Assembly (NCBI GenBank): GCA_938015595.1
Contig: CALLPI010000015.1
Coordinates: forward strand, 60,138-124,137
DNA: 64,000 nt
Direction of reading: 5' to 3'
From: an uncultured Saprospiraceae bacterium
Lineage (GTDB): Bacteria > Bacteroidota > Bacteroidia > Chitinophagales > Saprospiraceae
Shown here piece after piece: positions 8,193-15,360 of the stretch. A program made the position numbers and the translations under genes. The notes beneath the pieces are model-generated. The model searched no databases. It worked only from the letters and a program-made list of their open reading frames with translations, and was not told where the DNA came from. The first letter of the stretch is position 1; each line of letters begins with the position of its first letter.

Positions 8193-9422
8193 TTAGTTGC
8201 CTCGGGTACGCGTGGCGCCACTGCTGGGCGTAGCGCTGCTACCTGAGCTGGGGGATGTGCTGCGCGAAGGCGCATCATAGCTACGCGAAGGCGTGGTGTT
8301 GTAATTACGAGAGGGTGTATCGTAGCTGCGCGAAGGCGCATCATAGCTACGCGAGGGCATAGGCGTTTCTCTGCGAGGGGCAGGAGCTGTTTCTCTCGAA
8401 GGTGCAGGAGCAGTGCGCGTGGGCGCGTCATAGCGCGAAGGTGGATTAGCGCGCGTGGGAGGCGTATCGTAAGATGGGCGATCATATGTGCGGGTGCGCT
8501 CAGATGCCGGTGCTGTACGCACAGGAGGAGTATCGTAGGTGCGAGTGCGCTCCGTGCCGGCGTCGCGTACTGGCGTAGTGGCGGTGCGTGTTCTTTCTAC
8601 AGTGGGGTTGGCTGCGCGGGGTGCCTCTAGCGAGCTGATGCGCGTACGCGGTGCGCCAGTGCGCGGATTGGCTACTGCATCAGTATTGCGCGGGCCGTAG
8701 TAAGTGCTATTGGGGTTGGTGTTGTTGTTGTTGATGACATTCACGGTATTGTAGGGGATGCCTGCACCCCAAGACGGCGGGCAGTAGTAGTTAGATACAA
8801 AGCCTCCGCCCACACCATAGAAGTTATTAACAGCAAAGTTATTAGCAAAGGATGGGCCAAGCCACGGATCCCAGTTGTTCCAGTCCCAGTTGTTTACGCG
8901 ATTCCAGCCCCAGGCCCTATAAAAGGGCGTGTAAGGTTGCCATCCCCAGGTGGCGAAAGTGTTGAAGCGGTTCCAACGGTTCCAGCGGCGCCAGGAGTTA
9001 AAAGCGCTGTAGGAGTAGAAGTTGTCATAAATGAGTACCGTAGCACCGGGAGTAAATACTGGGTCATAATAGTACAGATCTACGTAGTATGGGTCAAAGT
9101 AGTTGAACCCATAGAGCGGGCGGTTGAAGCGGCGAATGCGCGAAGTGTAGTAGTAGTCGTATTCATTATCGTCGGCAGCAGCAGGAGAGCCGAAGTCATA
9201 GCTGCTATCGTCATACGTGTAATTGTAGCGATTGCCAGTAGTGCTGCTAGAGGGTGCAGTAAAGGCATCGTTGCTGCGCGAGTAGCGACTGCCTTTGGAA
9301 TAAGTGGAAGGCGCATCTCGATTGGGATCGAAATACACGTCGTCGTACTGAGCTTGTGCCAGTGTAAAAGTCAAGGCTGCCAACGCGAAGCTAAGAATGA
9401 GGGTTAATTTGTTGATTGCCAT
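8193..9422 (-). CDS. Low-complexity secreted protein: Tyr/Trp/Asn-rich core, Arg/Ser/Pro repeat tail
   Basis: A 409-residue protein that I do not recognise as a characterised family. A clear signal peptide (MAINKLTLILSFALAALTFTLAQAQ) is followed by three parts. Residues about 26-100 are Ser/Tyr/Asp-rich. Residues about 100-245 are extremely aromatic and Asn-rich (YDNFYSYSAFNSWRRWNRWNRF; WGWNRVNNWDWNNWDPW). Residues about 255-409 are Arg/Thr/Pro/Ser-rich with imperfect short repeats (ERTRTYD, SRSYDAPSRSYDTPSRNYN). There is no T9SS sorting domain, lipobox or barrel signature. Composition resembles adhesive or structural matrix proteins, but that is only analogy. A strong terminator follows it. 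Upstream on the minus strand, TTTG-N18-TAGCTTTA is a possible promoter near 9436-9470. Confidence 0.78.
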   Translation of the reverse strand: MAINKLTLILSFALAALTFTLAQAQYDDVYFDPNRDAPSTYSKGSRYSRSNDAFTAPSSSTTGNRYNYTYDDSSYDFGSPAAADDNEYDYYYTSRIRRFNRPLYGFNYFDPYYVDLYYYDPVFTPGATVLIYDNFYSYSAFNSWRRWNRWNRFNTFATWGWQPYTPFYRAWGWNRVNNWDWNNWDPWLGPSFANNFAVNNFYGVGGGFVSNYYCPPSWGAGIPYNTVNVINNNNTNPNSTYYGPRNTDAVANPRTGAPRTRISSLEAPRAANPTVERTRTATTPVRDAGTERTRTYDTPPVRTAPASERTRTYDRPSYDTPPTRANPPSRYDAPTRTAPAPSRETAPAPRRETPMPSRSYDAPSRSYDTPSRNYNTTPSRSYDAPSRSTSPSSGSSATPSSGATRTRGN

Positions 9423-9459
9423 TGTAGTCGTTTTTTTTGAAGGTAATTACCTAAAGCTA

Positions 9460-9493
9460 TTTGCTGTTTACAACACGCAAATTACTACTTTTG
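9460..9493 (+). promoter_or_regulatory. Putative Bacteroidota-type promoter for proS
   Basis: TTTG at 9460-9463, a 22-base spacer, then TACTTTTG at 9486-9493, matching the TTTG/TAnnTTTG elements of the primary Bacteroidota sigma factor. It lies about 100 bases upstream of the proS ATG in the divergent region shared with the aromatic-rich gene. Confidence 0.5.
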
Positions 9494-9596
9494 CGCGCAT
9501 TTTTTAGTTAAAACTGATTTAAACCCGTCGGAGTACACTGTTAAAATTGTTAACAACTGCGAATCCGGCTGGTTTCAGCGCCTCAAAGTTAAAAAA

Positions 9597-11063
9597 ATGG
9601 CCAAAGAAATTACTCGGAGGAACGAAGATTACTCACAATGGTATCTTGATATTGTCAAAAAAGCCGATCTGGCCGACAACTCCGCCGTGCGGGGCTGTAT
9701 GGTCATCAAACCGTACGGATTCGCCTTGTGGGAGAATATGCGCGACCAATTGGACCGCATGTTCAAAGCTACCGGCCACGTCAACGCCTACTTTCCCATT
9801 TTCATCCCCAAGAGTTTTCTTAGCAAAGAAGCCGAACACGTAGAGGGCTTTGCCAAAGAATGTGCCGTAGTAACCCACCACCGCCTCATGAACGACCCCA
9901 ATGGCAAGGGGGTAGTGGTAGACCCCTCGGCCAAGCTCGAGGAAGAACTCATCGTGAGGCCTACATCCGAAACCATCATTTGGAGCACCTACCGCAATTG
10001 GATCAGCTCGTATCGCGACCTCCCCCTGCTCATCAACCAGTGGGCCAATGTAGTACGCTGGGAACTGCGCACCCGCATGTTTTTGCGCACCGCTGAGTTT
10101 TTATGGCAAGAGGGCCACACCGCCCACGCCACTCGCCAGGAAGCTATTGACGAAACTCTGCTCATCCTGGACGTATATGCCCGCTTCGCCGAGGAGTATA
10201 TGGCCATGCCTGTCATCAAGGGCGTGAAAACACCCAATGAGCGCTTTGCTGGCGCCGACGAAACCTACACCATCGAAGCGCTCATGCAGGATGGTAAAGC
10301 CCTTCAAGCCGGCACTTCGCACTTTCTGGGGCAAAACTTTGCCAAAGCCTTTGATGTCAGGTTCCTCAATGAAAACAACATAGAGGAGTACGTCTGGGCT
10401 ACATCCTGGGGCGTATCCACCCGACTCATCGGCGGTCTGATCATGGTACATTCCGACGATGATGGGCTGGTACTGCCACCTCGTATCGCGCCATTACAAG
10501 TGATGATTGTACCCGTGCCCAAGCCGGCGCCTGAACTCAACGAAGCAGCCCAGCAAATCATGCGTGCCTTGCAGGCTAAGGGCATCTCCGTGAAATACGA
10601 TACCGACGACCGCAAGCGCCCGGGCTTCAAATTTGCCGAACACGAAATGCGCGGTGTACCCGTACGCCTGGCCATAGGCATGCGCGACTTGGAGCAAAGG
10701 CAGGTAGAAGTAGCTCGCCGCGATACCAGAGAGAAGACCCTCCAGCCCATCGAAGGTATCGAGCACCATGTGGCTCAATTGCTGGAAGATATTCAGCAAA
10801 ACCTCTATCAAAAAGCACTAACCTACCGCAACGAGCACACTACCCGCGTGGATACCTTCGAAGAGTTTCAGCACGTGCTCGGTACCAAAGGGGGGTTTAT
10901 CTCTGCCCACTGGGATGGTACAACTGAAACCGAACTGAAAATTAAAGAGCTAACTAAAGCCACCATTCGCTGTATTCCGCTGGATGCCCAGGACGAACCC
11001 GGCAAGTGCGTGCTAACTGGCGCGCCCAGTCAACGCAGGGTGCTCTTTGCTGTGGCTTACTGA
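9597..11063 (+). CDS. proS: Prolyl-tRNA synthetase, archaeal/eukaryotic-like type
   Basis: ProRS charges tRNA-Pro with proline in the cytoplasm. The 488-residue length, the absence of the large editing insertion and the C-terminal extension identify the short archaeal/eukaryote-like class common in Bacteroidota. Class II motifs are visible: [38 protein letters not shown] near the N-terminus, [27 protein letters not shown] (motif 2 and following), and [29 protein letters not shown] (motif 3). An anticodon-binding domain follows ([10 protein letters not shown] onward). The tail [30 protein letters not shown] retains two Cys but not a full four-Cys zinc site. Its last 7 bases overlap the convergent creD 3' end. 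Confidence 0.96.
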   Translation: MAKEITRRNEDYSQWYLDIVKKADLADNSAVRGCMVIKPYGFALWENMRDQLDRMFKATGHVNAYFPIFIPKSFLSKEAEHVEGFAKECAVVTHHRLMNDPNGKGVVVDPSAKLEEELIVRPTSETIIWSTYRNWISSYRDLPLLINQWANVVRWELRTRMFLRTAEFLWQEGHTAHATRQEAIDETLLILDVYARFAEEYMAMPVIKGVKTPNERFAGADETYTIEALMQDGKALQAGTSHFLGQNFAKAFDVRFLNENNIEEYVWATSWGVSTRLIGGLIMVHSDDDGLVLPPRIAPLQVMIVPVPKPAPELNEAAQQIMRALQAKGISVKYDTDDRKRPGFKFAEHEMRGVPVRLAIGMRDLEQRQVEVARRDTREKTLQPIEGIEHHVAQLLEDIQQNLYQKALTYRNEHTTRVDTFEEFQHVLGTKGGFISAHWDGTTETELKIKELTKATIRCIPLDAQDEPGKCVLTGAPSQRRVLFAVAY

Positions 11064-12478
11064 GTTGTGCGCTCTCCATGGTTTGCTCTGCCTAGGTTGT
11101 ACCAATCCACTTTGCGCGAGTAGTACATCACCGCAGCCAGCGCGATGAATATACCAATGCTACCAGCAAGCAGCGCGTAGTCTTCCAGTTGCAATACCAC
11201 GAAGATGAAACCATAAATGGCGCACAGCAAAAGTGTGAGTTGTATTACCAATGGCTTGATTTTGAGTATGGAGGCGCTGTAAAAGGCGATCAATCCGATA
11301 GTGGCCGATGCGGCAATGCCGTAAGCAACGTCAAAGCCAAACTGCTCGGAAAGCGAAAGCAACAACAGGTAAAACACTGTGAGCGCCAGCCCTACCAGCA
11401 GGTATTGAAAAGGGTGGATCTGAAAGCGGTGCAGCGCTTCAAAAAAGAAGTAAATCAGGAAGGTAAGTCCAATGGTCAAAATGGCGTACTTTACCGTGCG
11501 ATCGTTTTTGAGGTATTCGTTCACAGGCAGTACAAGGCGCACGCCGAAATGAGCATCGCCTTCCTCGTCGTCAATGGGCGTGTAGCTGTCGCCGTCCTCG
11601 TTTGTTGTATTCAACGGCACAGCCGGTTTGAATCGGTAGCTCAGGTCTTTCCATTGCTGAGGGTAGTGGCGGTTTACATCTAGTATCTTCCATTGGGCAT
11701 CAAACCCTCTGGCGCTGATGTTGCGCTTGTCGGGCAAGATGCGGCCGACGAAGCCCGGCGACGGCCAGGTGGCTTTCAATTGAGCGGTGGTCAGGCGGCC
11801 TACGGGTTCAAAGTAAAGGGCATCTGTACCATTCAGTTTGAGGGGGATAGAAAAAGCAAATGACTCTGCGTCAATTGAATAGCTTACCGGTACGCTTACC
11901 CCTGGGCCAAGTAGCTTGGTAGCTGTTCCTGGCTCCATGCGCTGTTTTTGACCATTCCATTCCAGCTCAATAATATTTTTGATGCCGGTCATACTTGAAA
12001 TACCCACCGATAGACGAGCCTCTCCCCAGCGTATGTCTTCAGGGGCGATGTTCAGTTCGCGCACGGCTGGCTTATCAAACTTGCCGCTCAGAGTTAGCTC
12101 AGAGCGATATAGCACAGCATCGAAGATGCCCTTACGACGTATTTCATGTTGCGCATCACCTTTGATGTGCAGCTCCTGCGGCAGGATGTGTAGCGTGTGC
12201 CAATGTGCGGTTTTCTTGCCTTTTTCTTCTTCTTGCCATTCTACGTAGGGGATGCTCAGCACTGGGCCGGTCACCGATTGTATGCCACCCCATGACTGGC
12301 TGATTTCTCTTACCACCTGTTCTTTTCGGCCTTGTCGCTCGTAGATCAGGCTTTGAATCATAGCACTTGGGATGAGCAACAACAGCACAATAATGCCAAT
12401 GGAGGTCAGTTTGACTAATAAGGATATGCGCAGCCAGTGACTGAAGCGGGCAGCGAATGAATTTGCGTTGTTTTCCAT
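11057..12478 (-). CDS. creD: CreD family inner-membrane protein
   Basis: A 473-residue membrane protein. There is one N-terminal membrane segment ([34 protein letters not shown]), a large periplasmic domain with the family opening [27 protein letters not shown], and about five membrane segments at the C-terminus after [36 protein letters not shown]. CreD (Cet in E. coli) is an envelope-stress-linked protein of unclear biochemical role, induced by CreBC in enterobacteria. Here there is no CreBC pair. Instead a winged-helix regulator and a small membrane protein precede it (68-base gap), an arrangement I recall as frequent in Bacteroidota. Transcription converges with proS and the stop codons overlap by 7 bases. 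Confidence 0.9.
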   Translation of the reverse strand: MENNANSFAARFSHWLRISLLVKLTSIGIIVLLLLIPSAMIQSLIYERQGRKEQVVREISQSWGGIQSVTGPVLSIPYVEWQEEEKGKKTAHWHTLHILPQELHIKGDAQHEIRRKGIFDAVLYRSELTLSGKFDKPAVRELNIAPEDIRWGEARLSVGISSMTGIKNIIELEWNGQKQRMEPGTATKLLGPGVSVPVSYSIDAESFAFSIPLKLNGTDALYFEPVGRLTTAQLKATWPSPGFVGRILPDKRNISARGFDAQWKILDVNRHYPQQWKDLSYRFKPAVPLNTTNEDGDSYTPIDDEEGDAHFGVRLVLPVNEYLKNDRTVKYAILTIGLTFLIYFFFEALHRFQIHPFQYLLVGLALTVFYLLLLSLSEQFGFDVAYGIAASATIGLIAFYSASILKIKPLVIQLTLLLCAIYGFIFVVLQLEDYALLAGSIGIFIALAAVMYYSRKVDWYNLGRANHGERTTQ

Positions 12479-12546
12479 GGTTGAAGGAATTTTTAAAGAG
12501 CTTTAAATTTTAAAGTTTAAACGTAAAAAATATGCCGACTGGCAGC

Positions 12547-12846
12547 TCAAGAGCTGTTTTTGATAATGTTTTCCAGTGCTTCCAGGTGTTTTTCAAATGC
12601 GAGGCGACCTTCTGGGGTGATGACAAAGCGGGTGTTGGGTTTGCGCCCGACGAAAGATTTTTCCACCCGGATATAGCCGGCTTGTTCCAGTGCGCGCGTG
12701 TGGCCGGCCAGGTTGCCGTCGGTCAGGCAGAGGAGTTCCTTGAGTGCATTAAAGTCCATATAATCATTGACCATCAAGGAAGACATGATGCCGAGGCGTA
12801 CTCGGCTTTCAAAAGCTTTATTCAGTTCTTGGAAGTAGTTTTTCAC
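12547..12846 (-). CDS. Winged-helix transcriptional regulator (HTH_34-like)
   Basis: A 99-residue protein made almost entirely of a winged-helix domain: FESRVRLGIMSSLMVNDYMDFNALKELLCLTDGNLAGHTRALEQAGYIRVEKSFVGRKPNTRFVITPEGRLAFEKHLEAL. The recognition helix is around DGNLAGHTRAL and the wing around VGRKPNTRF. The ORF track starts at 12930 with an implausible prefix inside the neighbour. The GTG at 12846 (VKNYFQELNKAF) overlaps the upstream gene's TGA as GTGA, a classic translational-coupling junction, and gives the family length. It probably regulates this membrane protein/creD operon; the signal is unknown. Confidence 0.88.
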   Translation of the reverse strand: MKNYFQELNKAFESRVRLGIMSSLMVNDYMDFNALKELLCLTDGNLAGHTRALEQAGYIRVEKSFVGRKPNTRFVITPEGRLAFEKHLEALENIIKNSS

Positions 12847-13481
12847 TTGGCAGCAGGGTGTTTGCGTTCGTACTTCCAATGTAGCAACACTCCATACACA
12901 ATGTGTAACAGACCAAACCCCATTGCCCAAAATAGCAGCCCTTTGCTAGGAAAGATCGCTGCCAGCAATCCTGTAAACATCTGCAGCATGCCCAGCGTGC
13001 GTACGTCGCTGAAGGTAAAATTGCCAGCGTTTAGTAGCGCCAAGCCGTAAAAGATCAGCGTGGAGGCAGCAATCAAGCCGTAGTAGCCTCGCACATACAA
13101 CACAACGATAAAGACGACCCCGGCCATCATGGGGATGACGAAGTTGGCCAGCGCCCGGCGTGCGGATCTTGTCCATAGCCTTTCTCCTGCTTTTCGGGCT
13201 TTGTGCCAGCTCAACCCAATACCCGTGGCAGCGGCCATCACAAACACGCTGCCAGCAATAAGCAGTAGTGGAACTACCTGCGGGGCAAACAGATTGTTCT
13301 GCAAATGCCCGTACAATACCTGTGGCGCAAAGTAAATGTACTTGTACGCCAGCCATGCCCCTACAAGGGCATATACCCCAGCTAGTAGCGACGCCCAAGC
13401 ACTCAGCGAAAGAAAACGGGTGGAGCGCTCCATGATGGCTCTTATCTGGGCAATGTCGTCTTGCTTGTTGTGTGATAGCAT
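12843..13481 (-). CDS. Polytopic inner-membrane protein of the creD operon
   Basis: A 212-residue protein with about six hydrophobic segments (for example FLSLSAWASLLAGVYALVGAWLAYKYIYF, VVPLLLIAGSVFVMAAATGIGLSW, FVIPMMAGVVFIVVLYVRGYYGLIAASTLIFYGLALL). I recognise no catalytic motif. The chosen start is ATG 13481 (MLSHNKQDDIAQIRAIMERSTRFLSLSAW); the track's longer start adds 59 residues of unlikely sequence. It is the first gene of a minus-strand unit: this gene, the winged-helix regulator (4-base overlap) and creD. It may sense or transmit envelope state to the regulator, but that is inference from position only. Confidence 0.75.
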   Translation of the reverse strand: MLSHNKQDDIAQIRAIMERSTRFLSLSAWASLLAGVYALVGAWLAYKYIYFAPQVLYGHLQNNLFAPQVVPLLLIAGSVFVMAAATGIGLSWHKARKAGERLWTRSARRALANFVIPMMAGVVFIVVLYVRGYYGLIAASTLIFYGLALLNAGNFTFSDVRTLGMLQMFTGLLAAIFPSKGLLFWAMGFGLLHIVYGVLLHWKYERKHPAAK

Positions 13482-13656
13482 ATAAAGAGCTTTATGACAC
13501 AAAGTTAATGAAACTTCTGAAATCAAAAAAAAACGGTAATGCATTTTATGCATTGGAGGCGGGTAAGTAAAGACATCTGCCCAGATATACCGATTTTTTA
13601 AAATATACCGCTGAACCATCTGCAGCCTTTCGCGTTGTTCTGCCAATTTTAATGTC

Positions 13657-14292
13657 ATGCGCGCTTTTACTACTTCCGACTTTCATCAGATGGAGCGCCG
13701 CTACAGGGCAGCTTTTTTCAATAGCATTGGTGGGTTCAAATCTGTTAGTTTAGTTGGTACAACAGACGCGCAAGGTCATGCCAACCTGGCTATTTTCAAC
13801 TCCGTAGTGCATTTGGGTGCCGATCCACCATTGCTTGGTATGGTGGTGCGGCCACATATTGTAGAGCGGCATACATTGGAAAACATCCTGCAAACCGGTG
13901 CTTACACGCTAAATCACGTTAGTGAGGCGATATTCCGGCAGGCACATCAAACCAGCGCCAAGTATCCGCGCGAAGTATCGGAGTTTGAGGCTTGCGGACT
14001 GACTCCAAAGTACCTCGACTTTTGCCCAGCACCCTTCGTACAGGAAAGCCCTCTGCAGATAGGGTTGGCATTTGTAGAGAAAATTGACATTAGGCACAAT
14101 GGCACGCATCTCGTCATTGGCCGTATCACTGGTGTAGTGGCTCCAGAAGACTGTATTTGCCCAGATGGCTTTGTGGACATAGAGCGTGCCGGCAGCATTA
14201 CTTGCTCGGGCCTGGACGCCTATTACCGCGCCCAACGGCTGGCCCGGCTATCGTACGCCAAACCCCACATTTCGCTTACTGAAATACTCTAA
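13657..14292 (+). CDS. Flavin reductase-like (FMN-binding split-barrel) protein
   Basis: A 211-residue protein of the flavin reductase / flavoredoxin class: FFNSIGGFKSVSLVGTTDAQGHANLAIFNSVVHLGADPPLLGMVVRP matches the FMN-binding segment, with HTLENILQTGAYTLNHVSEAIFRQAHQTSAKYPREVSEFEACGL following. These proteins bind FMN and use NAD(P)H or a partner to reduce flavin or other acceptors in the cytoplasm. ATG 13657 is chosen because it follows AT-rich intergenic sequence and leaves a normal N-terminus. It is the first gene of a compact three-gene run (5 bases, then 2 bases to the next genes). The donor and acceptor are not predictable. Confidence 0.87.
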   Translation: MRAFTTSDFHQMERRYRAAFFNSIGGFKSVSLVGTTDAQGHANLAIFNSVVHLGADPPLLGMVVRPHIVERHTLENILQTGAYTLNHVSEAIFRQAHQTSAKYPREVSEFEACGLTPKYLDFCPAPFVQESPLQIGLAFVEKIDIRHNGTHLVIGRITGVVAPEDCICPDGFVDIERAGSITCSGLDAYYRAQRLARLSYAKPHISLTEIL

Positions 14293-14297
14293 CTGAC

Positions 14298-14774
14298 GTG
14301 AAAAAGCCCTGGAATCTACCCGACTTGCCAGTATATAGCCTGGCTACCGCTGGCGAGGCCGGCTTCAATATGAACATCTGTACCTACGTATCGGCGGTAA
14401 GTATGCAGCCCAAACGCTTCATAGTAGCCGTGTATCATGGTACGCGCACCCTGGAGAACATGTATGCAAGTGAGCAAGCCGTACTGCAACTGTTGGATGC
14501 CTCACAAGTGGATCTGGTGCGCACCCTTGGTAAAAAGAGCGCCGTACGCTACGACAAGCAGGCGTGGCTGCGCAAAAAGAACGCACTGACCCAGTGGCGT
14601 GGCTTCACCGTGCTGCGTGCTGCTGCTGCCTGGATGCTACTTCAAAAGCTATGGCATCAAGACGCTGGCGACCACGTGCTCTTCCTATTTGATGTGCTTC
14701 AGTACAGGGTCAACTCACCTGATAATATCTTGACGCTTGATGCCTTGCGCCAGCGCAAGATCATTTCAATATAA
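14298..14774 (+). CDS. Second flavin reductase-like protein (shorter)
   Basis: A 158-residue protein with a GTG start at 14298, 5 bases after the preceding gene. MKKPWNLPDLPVYSLATAGEAGFNMNICTYVSAVSMQPKRFIVAVYHGTRTLENMYASEQAVLQLLD has the split-barrel flavin-reductase pattern (N.CTYVSAVSM.P..F.V..Y..T.TLEN). It is distinct from its larger neighbour, so this is a paralogous pair rather than a recent duplication. Tandem placement suggests a shared redox function or a heteromeric complex (inference). Confidence 0.8.
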   Translation: MKKPWNLPDLPVYSLATAGEAGFNMNICTYVSAVSMQPKRFIVAVYHGTRTLENMYASEQAVLQLLDASQVDLVRTLGKKSAVRYDKQAWLRKKNALTQWRGFTVLRAAAAWMLLQKLWHQDAGDHVLFLFDVLQYRVNSPDNILTLDALRQRKIISI

Positions 14775-14776
14775 CC

Positions 14777-14977
14777 ATGACCGAGCAAGACATCAACCGC
14801 ATTATTGAAATGGCCTGGGAAGACCGCACCCCATTCGAGGCTATTCGGGTGCAGTTTGGCTTATCTGAGGCTGCGGTTATCACCTTGATGCGCCGCCAGT
14901 TGAAGCCCTCTAGTTTCCGTCGTTGGCGCGCGCGGGTAAGCGGCCGCAAAACCAAGCATGCACGCTTGCGCAGCTAG
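14777..14977 (+). CDS. DUF2805 / TIGR03643 family small basic protein
   Basis: A 66-residue basic protein, MTEQDINRIIEMAWEDRTPFEAIRVQFGLSEAAVITLMRRQLKPSSFRRWRARVSGRKTKHARLRS. It matches the small family with the D.I.RIIEMAWEDRTPFEAI..QFGL.E..V..LMR..LK..SFR.WR.RV.GR.TKH pattern, which I recognise as DUF2805. The first half looks like a helix-turn-helix and the second half is very basic, so nucleic-acid binding is likely; the function is unknown. From memory, relatives often sit near photolyase/cryptochrome or flavin genes, which would fit the two flavoproteins upstream (2-base gap, same operon). Confidence 0.85.
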   Translation: MTEQDINRIIEMAWEDRTPFEAIRVQFGLSEAAVITLMRRQLKPSSFRRWRARVSGRKTKHARLRS

Positions 14978-15360
14978 GCGAATGTATGGCCATTGCATGA
15001 GATGTAGTAGTACACCAAACTAAGCCGCACCGATAAGCAAGTCGTTGGCCACCAACAGACTCTGCCCTTGGTTCAGCCAGCGGGCCTGGCCTGGTATTGG
15101 CTCGCCAGAGTGCCTTCCGTACCGTGCATGAAGGTGGTGTTGTCAAAGGGTGGGCAAACCCCTTGTATGGGGTTGCAATTCTTACGACAAAAGTGCCAAG
15201 AAGAAATCCAACCGAAGGCAATAACACAGAAAAAGTGGCTTCATAGGCCTGTTTTGCGCGGGGTTCAGTTGTAAGTGCTTGTATCGTAGCGAAATAAGTT
15301 TAAATTTGCAGTGTATTTTGTGACGGACCGTTGCGGATTTCGTCTAAACAGCAGGATTTT
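14978..15360 (+). other. Intergenic region upstream of the C39 exporter
   Basis: About 380 bases without a convincing gene. It contains a short hairpin AACCCC-TTGTAT-GGGGTT (15157-15174) without a T tract, and the promoter listed separately. A 68-residue frame at 15068-15274 includes SKGG but lacks a proper double-glycine leader and is not called. Confidence 0.6.
15279..15308 (+). promoter_or_regulatory. Putative Bacteroidota-type promoter for the C39 ABC exporter
   Basis: TTG at 15279-15281, a 19-base spacer, and TAAATTTG at 15301-15308, a full TAnnTTTG match. The predicted transcript would start about 45 bases before the ATG at 15361. Confidence 0.6.

Noticed and set aside
15068-15274. Possible double-glycine leader peptide (MKVVLSKGGQTPC...) for the C39 exporter
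   Set aside because: The stretch before GG is only seven residues and lacks the usual L/E-rich leader pattern; the frame ends without a convincing core peptide. Kept only as an intergenic note.
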